The notes under the pieces: generated by a model
The model's input: the letters and a program-made list of their open reading frames with translations, nothing else
Told to the model about the DNA's origin: nothing
Database searches by the model: none
DNA from: Flavobacterium glycines
GTDB lineage: Bacteria; Bacteroidota; Bacteroidia; Flavobacteriales; Flavobacteriaceae
Length of the DNA: 64,000 nucleotides
Assembly: GCF_900100165.1 (NCBI RefSeq)
Contig: NZ_FNEO01000008.1
Location: forward strand, 62,001-126,000
Reading direction: 5' to 3'
Shown: positions 1 through 7,816 of the stretch, one piece after another
Layout: each line of letters opens with the position of its first letter
Numbering within the stretch: the stretch's first letter is position 1
Program-made: the position numbers and the translations under genes

Positions 1-1312
1 GCCAATACTCTTTTTCTTTTATTATCTGAACGATTTCATTATAAAAACCAAAACCAATTGCATGTGCAGTTACTAATATTTCTCTTGGATTTCTGTAGCA
101 TTTATATAATATAATGTCTTCTTCTAATCCCTGATATTTAGATCCAGCCAAAACTGATTCAATTGAAGGTGTTTTGGTTTGAAAAATAGTTTGAAGTTCG
201 TCATACGCCCAAACTATACGTCCATTTTTACATAAACTGAGACAAAGTTTTATAAAAGATTCTGGGAAATCTTGACCTTCATCTATAAAAATATAATCAT
301 AAATTTCTGAGATGTCATTTTCTAATGCAGTTGAGCATGCAAAGTCAAAGGCGTTGCCCGGCTTTTTAAAATTTGCATCGCTAAAAGATAGAAATGGAAT
401 TTTATTAACCTCACAAGCCTCATGATAAATCCCTGAATTAGTGTTACTACCCCAGGCGTGAATAATTTTTAATTTATTCCAATCTGGATCTTTATCATCA
501 TATTGCCTATAAAATCTAGTTATCAATCTTTGAATATGTTGATATAGACTTTTTGTATAAAATGTATAAGCAATATTAGCATCTGGATTACGTAAATGTG
601 TTAATGCAGCTTTTAATGCTAATACTACTGTTTTACCAGAACCAGCTAAACCTCTAATTCTTTCAGGACCAATAATTTCGTTAATGTAAGCTTTTTTTTG
701 GAATTCATCGAATGTACTTATTTCTCTTTCGATTTCGGTTGCTACATAACCTTTTTTCTTATCGTCAGAAATATTTCCTCTTTCTTTAGGTTTAATTATT
801 CCTTTAGATCCTTCAATTGTTGAAAGTAATTCTGTATATAAAGAGTCCTCTATTTCTGATTGAGAATTTAATTCTAAAAAATAAGCATTTAAATCAGTAA
901 AATTTGATATACATTTTACTCCTTCAAATTCAAAAGTTTTGCTAATATCTGAATTGAAAACAATAGTATTTAAATCAAACTTTAAAGTTGTTGTAGAATT
1001 TCTTAATGAACGATTTCTCAATAATCTACTGAAAATAATTGATTGTAATTGTTCTAAATTTTCTATTGTTTCAAGCTTATTATCGCTAGATTCAATATTA
1101 TCAAAACTTAAAATAATAATTCCTAATTTTTTAGATATTACTAATAGTTGACTAACTAGTAAATCCCCATCGAAATCTTTAAATATGGGAAAGTCGTAAT
1201 AGAGTGATGATTCACCCAATTTTAAATCCGCTTCATGACTTTTTAAATGTTCTATAAAGCTAAATGCTTGCGAATTATGTTTGTATGTCTTTTCTCTTGA
1301 ATTAATTTTCAT
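1..1312 (-). CDS. Superfamily 1 helicase-like ATPase (UvrD/AAA_19 type), C-terminally cut by window edge
   Basis: I translated this from the minus strand; the first 437 residues are in the window and the C terminus is missing. A Walker A motif GLAGSGKT lies at about residues 221-228 and a Walker B motif YIFIDEGQDFP near residue 340. This spacing and the DEGQD form are those of UvrD/PcrA-like superfamily 1 ATPases. The first 190 residues form a separate domain. Its segment around residues 48-70 (DGDLLVSQL...KKLGIIILSF) resembles a NERD-like nuclease fold, but the catalytic lysine expected after the last strand is absent. Such proteins act on DNA ends or in defence; the real role here is unknown. 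The start is the ATG at 1310-1312. No partner gene is visible because the window ends. A promoter-like motif and a palindrome lie upstream. Confidence 0.7.
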   Translation of the reverse strand, partial: MKINSREKTYKHNSQAFSFIEHLKSHEADLKLGESSLYYDFPIFKDFDGDLLVSQLLVISKKLGIIILSFDNIESSDNKLETIENLEQLQSIIFSRLLRNRSLRNSTTTLKFDLNTIVFNSDISKTFEFEGVKCISNFTDLNAYFLELNSQSEIEDSLYTELLSTIEGSKGIIKPKERGNISDDKKKGYVATEIEREISTFDEFQKKAYINEIIGPERIRGLAGSGKTVVLALKAALTHLRNPDANIAYTFYTKSLYQHIQRLITRFYRQYDDKDPDWNKLKIIHAWGSNTNSGIYHEACEVNKIPFLSFSDANFKKPGNAFDFACSTALENDISEIYDYIFIDEGQDFPESFIKLCLSLCKNGRIVWAYDELQTIFQTKTPSIESVLAGSKYQGLEEDIILYKCYRNPREILVTAHAIGFGFYNEIVQIIKEKEYW

Positions 1313-1406
1313 ATTGAAATGGTAATTTTATAACTATTGCATATAACCAGTTTATAATAATGATATAGTCTCTATAATACAATTGAATAAGGTTAGATGT
1401 AGTGAT

Positions 1407-1436
1407 AAATATCTTTGAAAGATATTTACAAATATA
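1407..1436 (-). promoter_or_regulatory. Candidate promoter and overlapping 21-bp palindrome upstream of the helicase-like gene
   Basis: On the minus strand TATATTTG (1429-1436) matches the Bacteroidota -7 consensus TAnnTTTG. Just downstream, where transcription would begin, 1407-1427 is a perfect inverted repeat with 10-bp arms (AAATATCTTT / AAAGATATTT) around one central base. It could be an operator or an RNA hairpin at the 5' end of the mRNA. No clear -33 TTG lies 17-23 bp upstream, so the promoter call is moderate. Confidence 0.45.
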
Positions 1437-1542
1437 TAGATAAATGATTACAAGTTGATAAAGCGATTTTTTGTTTTTTTGAATACTTTTCGTATTTAAA
1501 TAATTATAATTTTAAAATCAAATGTTTTGGTGAGTAAGGTTT

Positions 1543-1645
1543 GCGTGAGGGATAGTAGTGAAAATCCTTTTATGTAGCGTAGTGAAATAAAAGATTGTAA
1601 CGTATAGCCCGACCCAGCTGTAACGAAGGGGAGGCTGGGTCACGC
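1543..1645. repeat. 103-bp palindromic intergenic element with terminal inverted repeats
   Basis: The element starts GCGTGA (1543-1548) and ends TCACGC (1640-1645), perfect terminal inverted repeats. Inside are two further hairpins: an imperfect one at about 1563-1595 and GACCCAGC / GCTGGGTC at 1611-1618 and 1634-1641. I recognise similar GCGTGAGGGATAG... elements from other flavobacterial genomes from memory only. It lies just past the thr operon terminator and fills most of the 392-bp gap 1313-1704. Confidence 0.55.
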
Positions 1646-1650
1646 CCACA

Positions 1651-1682
1651 AAAAAACGGCTAAAGATTACTCCTTAGCCGTT
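1651..1682 (-). terminator. Rho-independent terminator of the thr operon
   Basis: The stem AACGGCTAA / TTAGCCGTT (about 1655-1663 and 1674-1682) is followed on the minus strand by a run of T. It lies 22 bp past the thrC stop codon. Confidence 0.8.
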
Positions 1683-1704
1683 CTATATTTGGGTTTTTGA
1701 AAGC

Positions 1705-2994
1705 TTAATTTAAAAAGGCTTTCAATTCTTCGTAAGTTTTAATTTTAGTGCTTACTTTTTCTTTGTTTAATACGCTTTCAATTTGCGCAGGAATTGGTAA
1801 AGTCACTCCTAAAGCCGGTTCTACAACATCTAAAAACTTGATAGGGTGTGCCGTTTCTAAGAAAACCCCAATAGCATTTGGATAATTTTCCAGTTCTTTT
1901 TTCAATCCTAAATAACCTACTGCTCCGTGAGGTTCGGCAATGTAACCATCGGTGTTGTAAATGGTTTTCATAGCTGCCAGAGTTTCTTCGTCAGTATAAG
2001 TGTAAGAAGAAAAATCTTTTTTAAACTGCGCCAAATCATTTCCATACATTTCCTGAATACGGATAAAGTTACTTGGATTTCCTACGTCCATAGCATTCGA
2101 AATCGTAGCAATAGACGGTTTTGGATCATAAATTCCGTTGACTAAAAATCTTGGAACCGTATCGTTAACATTGGTAGCGGCTACAAAATGTTCGATAGGC
2201 AAGCCCATTTTCTTCGCGATGATACCCGCACAAATATTTCCGAAATTTCCACTTGGGCAAGAAAATACTAAAGGCTTGTTTTGTGATTTCAAAGCTTTGT
2301 AAGCAAAGAAGAAATAAAACATTTGTGGTAACCAACGTGCAATATTAATAGAGTTAGCCGAAGTCAGGTTTTTGTGTGATAAACTTTCATCCAAAAACGC
2401 TTTTTTAACCATGTCCTGACAATCGTCAAAAACACCGTCAACTTCCAGTGCTTTGATGTTTTGCCCGAGCGTAGTTAATTGTCTTTCCTGAATGTCGCTC
2501 ACTTTTCCGGAAGGATATAAAATTACCACTTCAACTCCTTGAACTCCAAGAAAACCACTAGCCACAGCACCTCCTGTATCTCCGGAAGTAGCCACTAAAA
2601 CGGTATTGGTATTGTCTTTTTTGTCTTTGTTGAAATAACCCAAACAACGCGACATAAAACGCGCTCCAACGTCCTTAAACGCCATCGTTGGCCCGTGGAA
2701 TAATTCCAACGAATAGATTCCTTTTTCAACAGGAACAACCGGAAAATCAAAGCATAAAGTTTCGGCAATGATTTGTTTTAGGGTATCGGTTGGAATTTCG
2801 TCACCCACAAATTGCTGAATCGCTTCGAAAGCAATTTCCTCGTGGCTTAAGTTTTCGATATTGTCGAAAAAAGATTGCGGAAGCGGCGTGATGCTTTCCG
2901 GAAAATACAATCCTTTATCGGCTGCTAATCCTTGTATTACGGCTTCCTGAAAAGAAACTTTTGGTGCGTTATGATTTAAACTGTAATATTTCAT
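1705..2994 (-). CDS. thrC: Threonine synthase
   Basis: Pyridoxal-phosphate enzyme that converts O-phosphohomoserine to threonine and phosphate, the last step of threonine synthesis. The protein is 429 residues from the ATG at 2994. I prefer this start because MKYYSLN is the usual N terminus of the family; an in-frame upstream ATG at 3027 would add 11 unconserved residues. The PLP-lysine motif is visible in MAFKDVGARF, and the phosphate-binding and substrate segments (ATSGDTGGAVA, SCPSGNFGNICAG) are intact. It is the last gene of thrA-thrB-thrC, 120 bp after thrB, and is followed by a strong terminator. All genes of the branch from aspartate to threonine, except the shared aspartate-semialdehyde dehydrogenase, sit in this operon. 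Confidence 0.96.
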   Translation of the reverse strand: MKYYSLNHNAPKVSFQEAVIQGLAADKGLYFPESITPLPQSFFDNIENLSHEEIAFEAIQQFVGDEIPTDTLKQIIAETLCFDFPVVPVEKGIYSLELFHGPTMAFKDVGARFMSRCLGYFNKDKKDNTNTVLVATSGDTGGAVASGFLGVQGVEVVILYPSGKVSDIQERQLTTLGQNIKALEVDGVFDDCQDMVKKAFLDESLSHKNLTSANSINIARWLPQMFYFFFAYKALKSQNKPLVFSCPSGNFGNICAGIIAKKMGLPIEHFVAATNVNDTVPRFLVNGIYDPKPSIATISNAMDVGNPSNFIRIQEMYGNDLAQFKKDFSSYTYTDEETLAAMKTIYNTDGYIAEPHGAVGYLGLKKELENYPNAIGVFLETAHPIKFLDVVEPALGVTLPIPAQIESVLNKEKVSTKIKTYEELKAFLN

Positions 2995-3011
2995 TTGATT
3001 GATGATTGCTT

Positions 3012-3095
3012 TTTTATTTAAACACAAAGTTCACTAAGGTTTTACTCTTTAATGCGTTGATAAAACACAAAGGTCACAAAGTTTTTTCTGCTTTC
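3012..3095. repeat. Degenerate palindromic insert in the thrB-thrC gap
   Basis: The gap holds repeated AACACAAAG-type words (AACACAAAGTTCACTAAGG, AACACAAAGGTCACAAAG) of the kind also seen at 43612-43742 and 52540-52618. It looks like a worn copy of a short intergenic repeat family rather than a gene. Confidence 0.35.
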
Positions 3096-3114
3096 TGTTT
3101 CTGCCTTCTAATTT

Positions 3115-4035
3115 CTAAATCACTTTCATTCCCGTATCGTTCACTTTACACACATGAATTTCATATGGTAAGTTGATTGCGTCGTACACGGCACTCATAC
3201 CTTTAGCAATTTTTTCGGCGGTTTCTTTTCCTCTGCTTAAAGCAAAAATAGAAGGTCCTGAACCTGAAATTCCTGAACCCAAAGCACCGTTTTCGTAAGC
3301 CGATTGTTTGATTAAATCAAAGCCCGGAATCAATACACTGCGCAACGGTTCTACGATTTCATCATGCAATGAACGCCCGATTAAATCGTAATCCTGAGTG
3401 TACAATCCTGCCACTAATCCGCCTACATTTCCCCATTGCGTGATAGCGCTTTTTAGGGAAACAGTTTGTTTTAGTACCGAACGCGCATCGGAAGTTTTCA
3501 ACTCAATTTGCGGGTGAATTACGGTTGCGAATAATTCGTTAGGGCTGTCAATTTTGATGATATCCAAAGGATTCGAACTTCTTACCAACGTAAAACCGCC
3601 TAAAAGGGCAGGGGCAACGTTGTCAGCATGGGCATTACCCGAAGCTAATTTTTCTCCTTGCATGGCAAATTTCACCAATTCTTTTCGGCTAAACGGATTA
3701 CCTAATAATTCGTTCGCTCCAAAAACTGCTCCCGCAGAACTTGCCGCCGAACTACCAATTCCACTTCCGGCTTTGATGTGTTTGTATATTTCGATTTCGA
3801 AACCAAAATCGGCATTTGTTTCTTCCAGCATCGCCAGTAAAGCTACTCCGGCTACGTTTTTTTCGGCTTCCAAAGGCAAATTAGCACCCTCGATTTTAGT
3901 AATACGAACGCCTTTTTCGGCTGATTTTCGAACAATCATTTCGTCACCTACATTGTCTAAACACAATCCCAATACGTCAAATCCGCAGGAAAGGTTTGCA
4001 ATGGTTGCAGGACAAAATACTTTTACTTCATTCAT
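3115..4035 (-). CDS. thrB: Homoserine kinase
   Basis: GHMP-family kinase of 306 residues that phosphorylates homoserine with ATP, feeding ThrC. The GHMP ATP-binding loop is clear in GSGIGSSAASSAGAVFGA near residue 90, and the C-terminal glycine-rich motif GSGISGSGPSIFAL is present. Length is typical. It lies between thrA (95 bp upstream) and thrC in the same operon, so its substrate assignment is firm. Confidence 0.96.
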   Translation of the reverse strand: MNEVKVFCPATIANLSCGFDVLGLCLDNVGDEMIVRKSAEKGVRITKIEGANLPLEAEKNVAGVALLAMLEETNADFGFEIEIYKHIKAGSGIGSSAASSAGAVFGANELLGNPFSRKELVKFAMQGEKLASGNAHADNVAPALLGGFTLVRSSNPLDIIKIDSPNELFATVIHPQIELKTSDARSVLKQTVSLKSAITQWGNVGGLVAGLYTQDYDLIGRSLHDEIVEPLRSVLIPGFDLIKQSAYENGALGSGISGSGPSIFALSRGKETAEKIAKGMSAVYDAINLPYEIHVCKVNDTGMKVI

Positions 4036-4041
4036 TTTTTT

Positions 4042-4128
4042 ATAGTTTCTGAGAGACTAAGTTTCTGAGATTCTATGTTGCTAAATGAAATTCTTAGCGA
4101 CTTAGTACCTTAGTTGCTTAGCAACTTT
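4042..4128. repeat. Repetitive insert in the thrA-thrB gap
   Basis: The gap is built from repeated TTTCTGAGA and CTTAG(C/T)(G/A)ACTTAG words (for example TTCTTAGCGACTTAGTACC and TTAGTTGCTTAGCAACTT), giving inverted symmetry. No gene is seen. Confidence 0.35.
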
Positions 4129-4130
4129 TT

Positions 4131-6578
4131 TTAAACATTTCCAATTCTAATTACATCGGCAAAAATTCCCGAAGCTGTAACCGCCGCGCCGGCACCGGCT
4201 CCTTTAATCAATAAAGGCTGGTCCACATAACGATCGGTATAGAATAAAACAATATTGTCTTTTCCTTCTAAATTGTAGAAAGGATGGTCTTTTGGGATAA
4301 ATTGTAATCCTACGTTTGCTTTTCCGTTTATAAATTCAGCAACAAATTTCAATCGGCTGTCTTTTGCTTTGGCTTCCGCCAAAATGCCTTCGAAATGGCT
4401 GTTGTATTCAATTAACGATTTGAAAAAATCTTCGTTGTTAGTAGTTGCCATACATGCAGCAGGCAGGAACGAATTATTTTCAATATTTTCAATTTCCATT
4501 TTGTAACCGCTTTCGCGAATTAAAATCAGAATTTTTCTGGCAACGTCAATTCCGCTTAAGTCAATTTTTGGATCCGGTTCTGTGAATCCCTGAACTCCCG
4601 CTTCTTTAACCACATCATGGAACGAATTGTTTTCGTCAAAATTGTTAAAGATAAAGTTCAAACTTCCGGATAAAACTGCTTGAATTTTGTGCACTTTATC
4701 ACCCGAAGCAATCAGGTTTTTCACGGTATCAATAATTGGCAATCCTGCACCTACATTGGTTTCAAACAAGAATGGCGCATTGTATTGTCTTGATAATTTT
4801 TTCAAATTCTTGTAATTGTCATAAGCCGAAGCACAGGCAATTTTGTTACAAGTTACCACACCCACACTTTGTTTTAAGAAACGTTCGTAAATAGCTGCAA
4901 CATCTGCATTGGCAGTGATGTCAACAAAAATAGAGTTGCGTAAATTTAACGCTGCTACTTTTTCGATAAATAATTCTTTGTTAGCTGTTTCCCCGTTTTC
5001 AAGAGCCGCTTGCCATGAATTTAAATCGATAGCATCTTCGTCAAAAAGCATTTTTCTTGAATTCGATAATGCAATTACACGAACATTGATTTTTAGATTT
5101 TCTTTTAAGAATTTCTTTTGTTGGTGGATTTGTTCGATGAATTTTTCACCTACATTCCCAACACCCATTACAAATAAATTCAATTGTTTTGTGTTTTCTT
5201 CAAAGAAGTTTTCGTGTAAAGTGTTCAGTGCTTTTTTAACGTCTCTTTCGTTAATTACAGCCGAGATGTTTCTTTCGGAAGCACCCTGAGCAATCGCTCT
5301 GATGTTTACGTTATTTTTACCTAAAGTACTAAACATTCTTCCGCTTAGACCCTGGTGGTTTTTCATGTTTTCACCAACCAATGCAATGATGCAAAGGTTT
5401 TGCTCCACAATGCAAGGATCGATTTTGTTTTGAGCAATTTCGATTTCGAATGCTTTGTTGATGGCATTTTCGGCAACTTCAGCATCAGAATTCAAAATTC
5501 CGATACAGATAGAATGCTCAGAAGAAGCCTGAGTGATGAAGATTACATTGATGCCTTCATTTGACAACACTTCGAAAAGTCTTTTAGAAGAACCTGAAAC
5601 TCCAATCATTCCCGGACCTTCCAGTGTGATTAATGTGATATTATCTATATGGCTGATTCCTCTTACAGGGATACCATTTGAAACAGAAACATTAGAGATA
5701 TAAGTTCCTTCGGCTTCCGGCTCAAAAGTATTTTTGATATGAATAGGAATGTTTTTTCTTAGTACCGGTTGGATTGTTGGCGGATATAAAACTTTCGCAC
5801 CAAAATGCGACAACTCCATCGCTTCCTGATAAGAAATAGTAGCAATTGGCTGAGCTTGTTTTACAATCTTAGGATTGGCAGTAAACATACCGTTTACATC
5901 AGTCCAAATTTCTAATTCGTCCGCATTTAAGGCTCCTGCCAAAATAGCTGCAGTATAATCAGAACCTCCACGACCTAAAGTAGTGTTGATTTCGTCTAAT
6001 GAAGAAGCAATAAAGCCCGGCATCACTACAACCTGAGCATCATTATTAGCAAAAAAAGCAGTAGTCAAAGAGTTAGTTACTTCAAAGTTTACAGCTGCTT
6101 TTCCGTAATTGTTATTGGTTTTAATCAACTCACGGCTGTCTTTGTAACTGCTGTTTTTAAGGTTTTGTTTTAAGGCTTCGGCAATGATATATGAAGAAAG
6201 TAATTCGCCAAAACTTAAAATAGTATCAGATGTTCTCGCAGATAATTCGCCAAGAAGGAAACAACCGTCTAAAATAGTTTCAAGGTGGTTGATGATTCTT
6301 TTAATATGGCTTAATAAGCTGCTTTGTTCACTTACAGGAATTAATTCTTTTAAGGCATCTAAGTGTTTTTTCTCAATTTCAGCAACGATTTCTTTGTAAC
6401 TTTCGTCGTTAGCGGCCGCTTTTGAAGCTGCTAATTGTAGCAAATCCGTTACTTTGCTAAGCGCAGAAACAACTACAATAAGTTTGTCTTTTTTAGCCTT
6501 GTTGAGAACAATATCTAAAACCAGTTTTATATTTTTTGCATTGGCTACCGAAGTTCCGCCAAATTTTAATACTCTCAT
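4131..6578 (-). CDS. thrA: Bifunctional aspartate kinase / homoserine dehydrogenase I
   Basis: An 815-residue fusion enzyme that catalyses the first and third steps from aspartate to threonine. The N-terminal aspartokinase opens with the signature KFGGTS (residues 5-10). Two ACT-type regulatory segments follow at about 300-450. The C-terminal homoserine dehydrogenase begins at about residue 465 with the nucleotide-binding motif GVGNVGEKFIEQ. The length is that of the E. coli ThrA class, which is inhibited by threonine; that inhibition is inferred from family. It is the first structural gene of the operon, 105 bp downstream of a threonine-rich leader peptide, so expression probably responds to charged tRNA-Thr. 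Confidence 0.97.
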   Translation of the reverse strand: MRVLKFGGTSVANAKNIKLVLDIVLNKAKKDKLIVVVSALSKVTDLLQLAASKAAANDESYKEIVAEIEKKHLDALKELIPVSEQSSLLSHIKRIINHLETILDGCFLLGELSARTSDTILSFGELLSSYIIAEALKQNLKNSSYKDSRELIKTNNNYGKAAVNFEVTNSLTTAFFANNDAQVVVMPGFIASSLDEINTTLGRGGSDYTAAILAGALNADELEIWTDVNGMFTANPKIVKQAQPIATISYQEAMELSHFGAKVLYPPTIQPVLRKNIPIHIKNTFEPEAEGTYISNVSVSNGIPVRGISHIDNITLITLEGPGMIGVSGSSKRLFEVLSNEGINVIFITQASSEHSICIGILNSDAEVAENAINKAFEIEIAQNKIDPCIVEQNLCIIALVGENMKNHQGLSGRMFSTLGKNNVNIRAIAQGASERNISAVINERDVKKALNTLHENFFEENTKQLNLFVMGVGNVGEKFIEQIHQQKKFLKENLKINVRVIALSNSRKMLFDEDAIDLNSWQAALENGETANKELFIEKVAALNLRNSIFVDITANADVAAIYERFLKQSVGVVTCNKIACASAYDNYKNLKKLSRQYNAPFLFETNVGAGLPIIDTVKNLIASGDKVHKIQAVLSGSLNFIFNNFDENNSFHDVVKEAGVQGFTEPDPKIDLSGIDVARKILILIRESGYKMEIENIENNSFLPAACMATTNNEDFFKSLIEYNSHFEGILAEAKAKDSRLKFVAEFINGKANVGLQFIPKDHPFYNLEGKDNIVLFYTDRYVDQPLLIKGAGAGAAVTASGIFADVIRIGNV

Positions 6579-6610
6579 TTTGTTTGTTTTATTTTAAAAA
6601 TGCACTATTT

Positions 6611-6655
6611 TTTATACAGCCAACATCTTTTTTTTTAATAAAAAGCATGTATAAA
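6611..6655 (-). promoter_or_regulatory. Hairpin between thr leader peptide and thrA
   Basis: An 8-bp stem (TTTATACA / TGTATAAA, arms 6648-6655 and 6611-6618) can form in the RNA after the leader stop codon. A CCCCTTAGGGG palindrome overlaps the leader stop itself at 6681-6691. Either could be part of an attenuator; I do not see a textbook U-rich terminator, so the mechanism is open. Confidence 0.3.
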
Positions 6656-6683
6656 TCAGGATTATATGTAAAGAAATATACCC

Positions 6684-6770
6684 CTAAGGGGTGGTAGTAG
6701 TTGTAACAGAAATTGAAACCCAAATTTGAGTTTTTATCGAAGAATGATATGTAGTTCTGTTGTTTTTCAT
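6684..6770 (-). CDS. Threonine operon leader peptide (28 aa)
   Basis: A short open frame directly upstream of thrA encodes MKNNRTTYHSSIKTQIWV followed by SISVTTTTTP and a stop. Five consecutive Thr codons (ACA ACT ACT ACC ACC) lie immediately before the end, with three more Thr and three Ile codons earlier. This is the composition of thr leader peptides such as E. coli ThrL, although the sequence itself is unrelated. The stop codon TAG sits inside a CCCCTTAGGGG palindrome. The frame starts 10 bp after a good promoter box, so it may be translated with almost no 5' untranslated sequence. It is too short for ordinary gene finders. Function as an attenuator is inferred from position and composition. 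Confidence 0.72.
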   Translation of the reverse strand: MKNNRTTYHSSIKTQIWVSISVTTTTTP

Positions 6771-6779
6771 AATAGTTCC

Positions 6780-6807
6780 CAAAAATACAGTTTTTTATAA
6801 AAATCAA
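6780..6807 (-). promoter_or_regulatory. Promoter of the thr leader and operon
   Basis: The minus strand carries TTG (6805-6807), a 17-bp spacer and TATTTTTG (6780-6787), a full match to the flavobacterial pattern TTG-N17-23-TAnnTTTG. Transcription would begin only a few bases before the leader ATG at 6770. A second TAnnTTTG (6849-6856) has no matching TTG upstream and is less likely. Confidence 0.6.
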
Positions 6808-7113
6808 AAACCTTTATCGGGTTTTTGTGAATAATTTTAAAAAAAGAGCAAATATATGTTTTTACTGTCTTTAATTATAGTGATTCTTCTTTAAATTTTT
6901 TTAAATAGCTTGTTTTTTGTGAAAATAATTAAGGGAAATAATTTAATGTCAAATACAGGCTTTAAAAAGTTTTTCCATTAAAAAAGACTTTTTAGTTGAG
7001 TGTGGTTGAAAAATTTTAGAAAAATAAAGATTAAAAAGGAGTAAAGCGGAATAAAATTTTGCACAATGGTGGTATTAATTTTTAAAATGACTTTAACATG
7101 AAATAAAAAAAAG

Positions 7114-7121
7114 TATTTTTG
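7114..7121 (+). promoter_or_regulatory. Promoter -7 box for the phosphate genes
   Basis: TATTTTTG matches TAnnTTTG 23 bp before the ATG at 7145. Apart from this and the thr promoter region, the stretch 6808-7144 contains AT-rich DNA with nothing else I can name. Confidence 0.5.
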
Positions 7122-7144
7122 CTGTCTAAAAAATAAAGTAAAAA

Positions 7145-7789
7145 ATGTCAATAAACAGTATTTTCCAATTTTTAGTACCAAAGGATAAAAAATTCTTTCC
7201 ACTTTTTGAAGAAGCTTCAAGTAATTTGATTGAGTTGGCTTCTAATTTGCACGAAGCAGTAAACCTTCCTTTAAAAGAAAGAGAAGTTCTTTTTCATAAA
7301 ATTGATGAATTAGAACAAAGAGGAGAGGATATTACACGTCAGACAAATTTAGAATTGAGTAAAAACTTTATTACTCCGTTTGACCGTGAAGATATTCACT
7401 CATTGGTAACTTCTATTGATAATGTTGCTGATCGTTTGCACGGTGCTTCGAGTATCATGCGTTTGTATCAGGTAGATAAGATTACTAAATCGATTCGTAA
7501 ATTGACGGAGATAAATCTTGAAGCTTGTCAGAATATCGAAATTGCGGTAAAAGAATTGAGAGATTTTAAAAACGCACATAAGATTAAAGCAGCTTGTGCT
7601 AAAATTTCTAAGTTAGAAAACAAGTCAGACAATGTTTATAACAAAGCTGTTTTTGAAATTTTTGAGAACGAAACAGATGCTAAGAGCATTATTAAATACA
7701 AAGAAGTGTTGTCAATTTTAGAATCAGCTACAGACAAGTGCAAAAGTGTAGCTAGTGTTTTAGAATCTATTGCGGTTAAACATTCTTAA
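7145..7789 (+). CDS. DUF47 family protein (PhoU-like, PiT-associated)
   Basis: A 214-residue all-helical protein of the DUF47/PhoU-like family (TIGR00153 type). These proteins are typically encoded just before PiT phosphate transporters and are thought to control or assist them. Heptad-like helices run through the whole length, with family segments KLEQ/ELEQRGEDITRQ, ITPFDREDIHSLVTSIDNVAD and the C-terminal ESATDKCKSVASVLESI. The pitA-like gene begins 28 bp downstream, so the two form an operon. No signal peptide or membrane segment is present, so it should be cytoplasmic. Confidence 0.9.
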   Translation: MSINSIFQFLVPKDKKFFPLFEEASSNLIELASNLHEAVNLPLKEREVLFHKIDELEQRGEDITRQTNLELSKNFITPFDREDIHSLVTSIDNVADRLHGASSIMRLYQVDKITKSIRKLTEINLEACQNIEIAVKELRDFKNAHKIKAACAKISKLENKSDNVYNKAVFEIFENETDAKSIIKYKEVLSILESATDKCKSVASVLESIAVKHS

Positions 7790-7816
7790 TTTAATTATTC
7801 TTTGAAGTAATAAGGT

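Noticed and set aside
6589..6807. A 72-codon minus-strand frame upstream of thrA
   Set aside because: It overlaps the 28-codon Thr-rich leader in another frame and includes the predicted promoter, so it cannot be transcribed from it; its composition is that of random AT-rich DNA.
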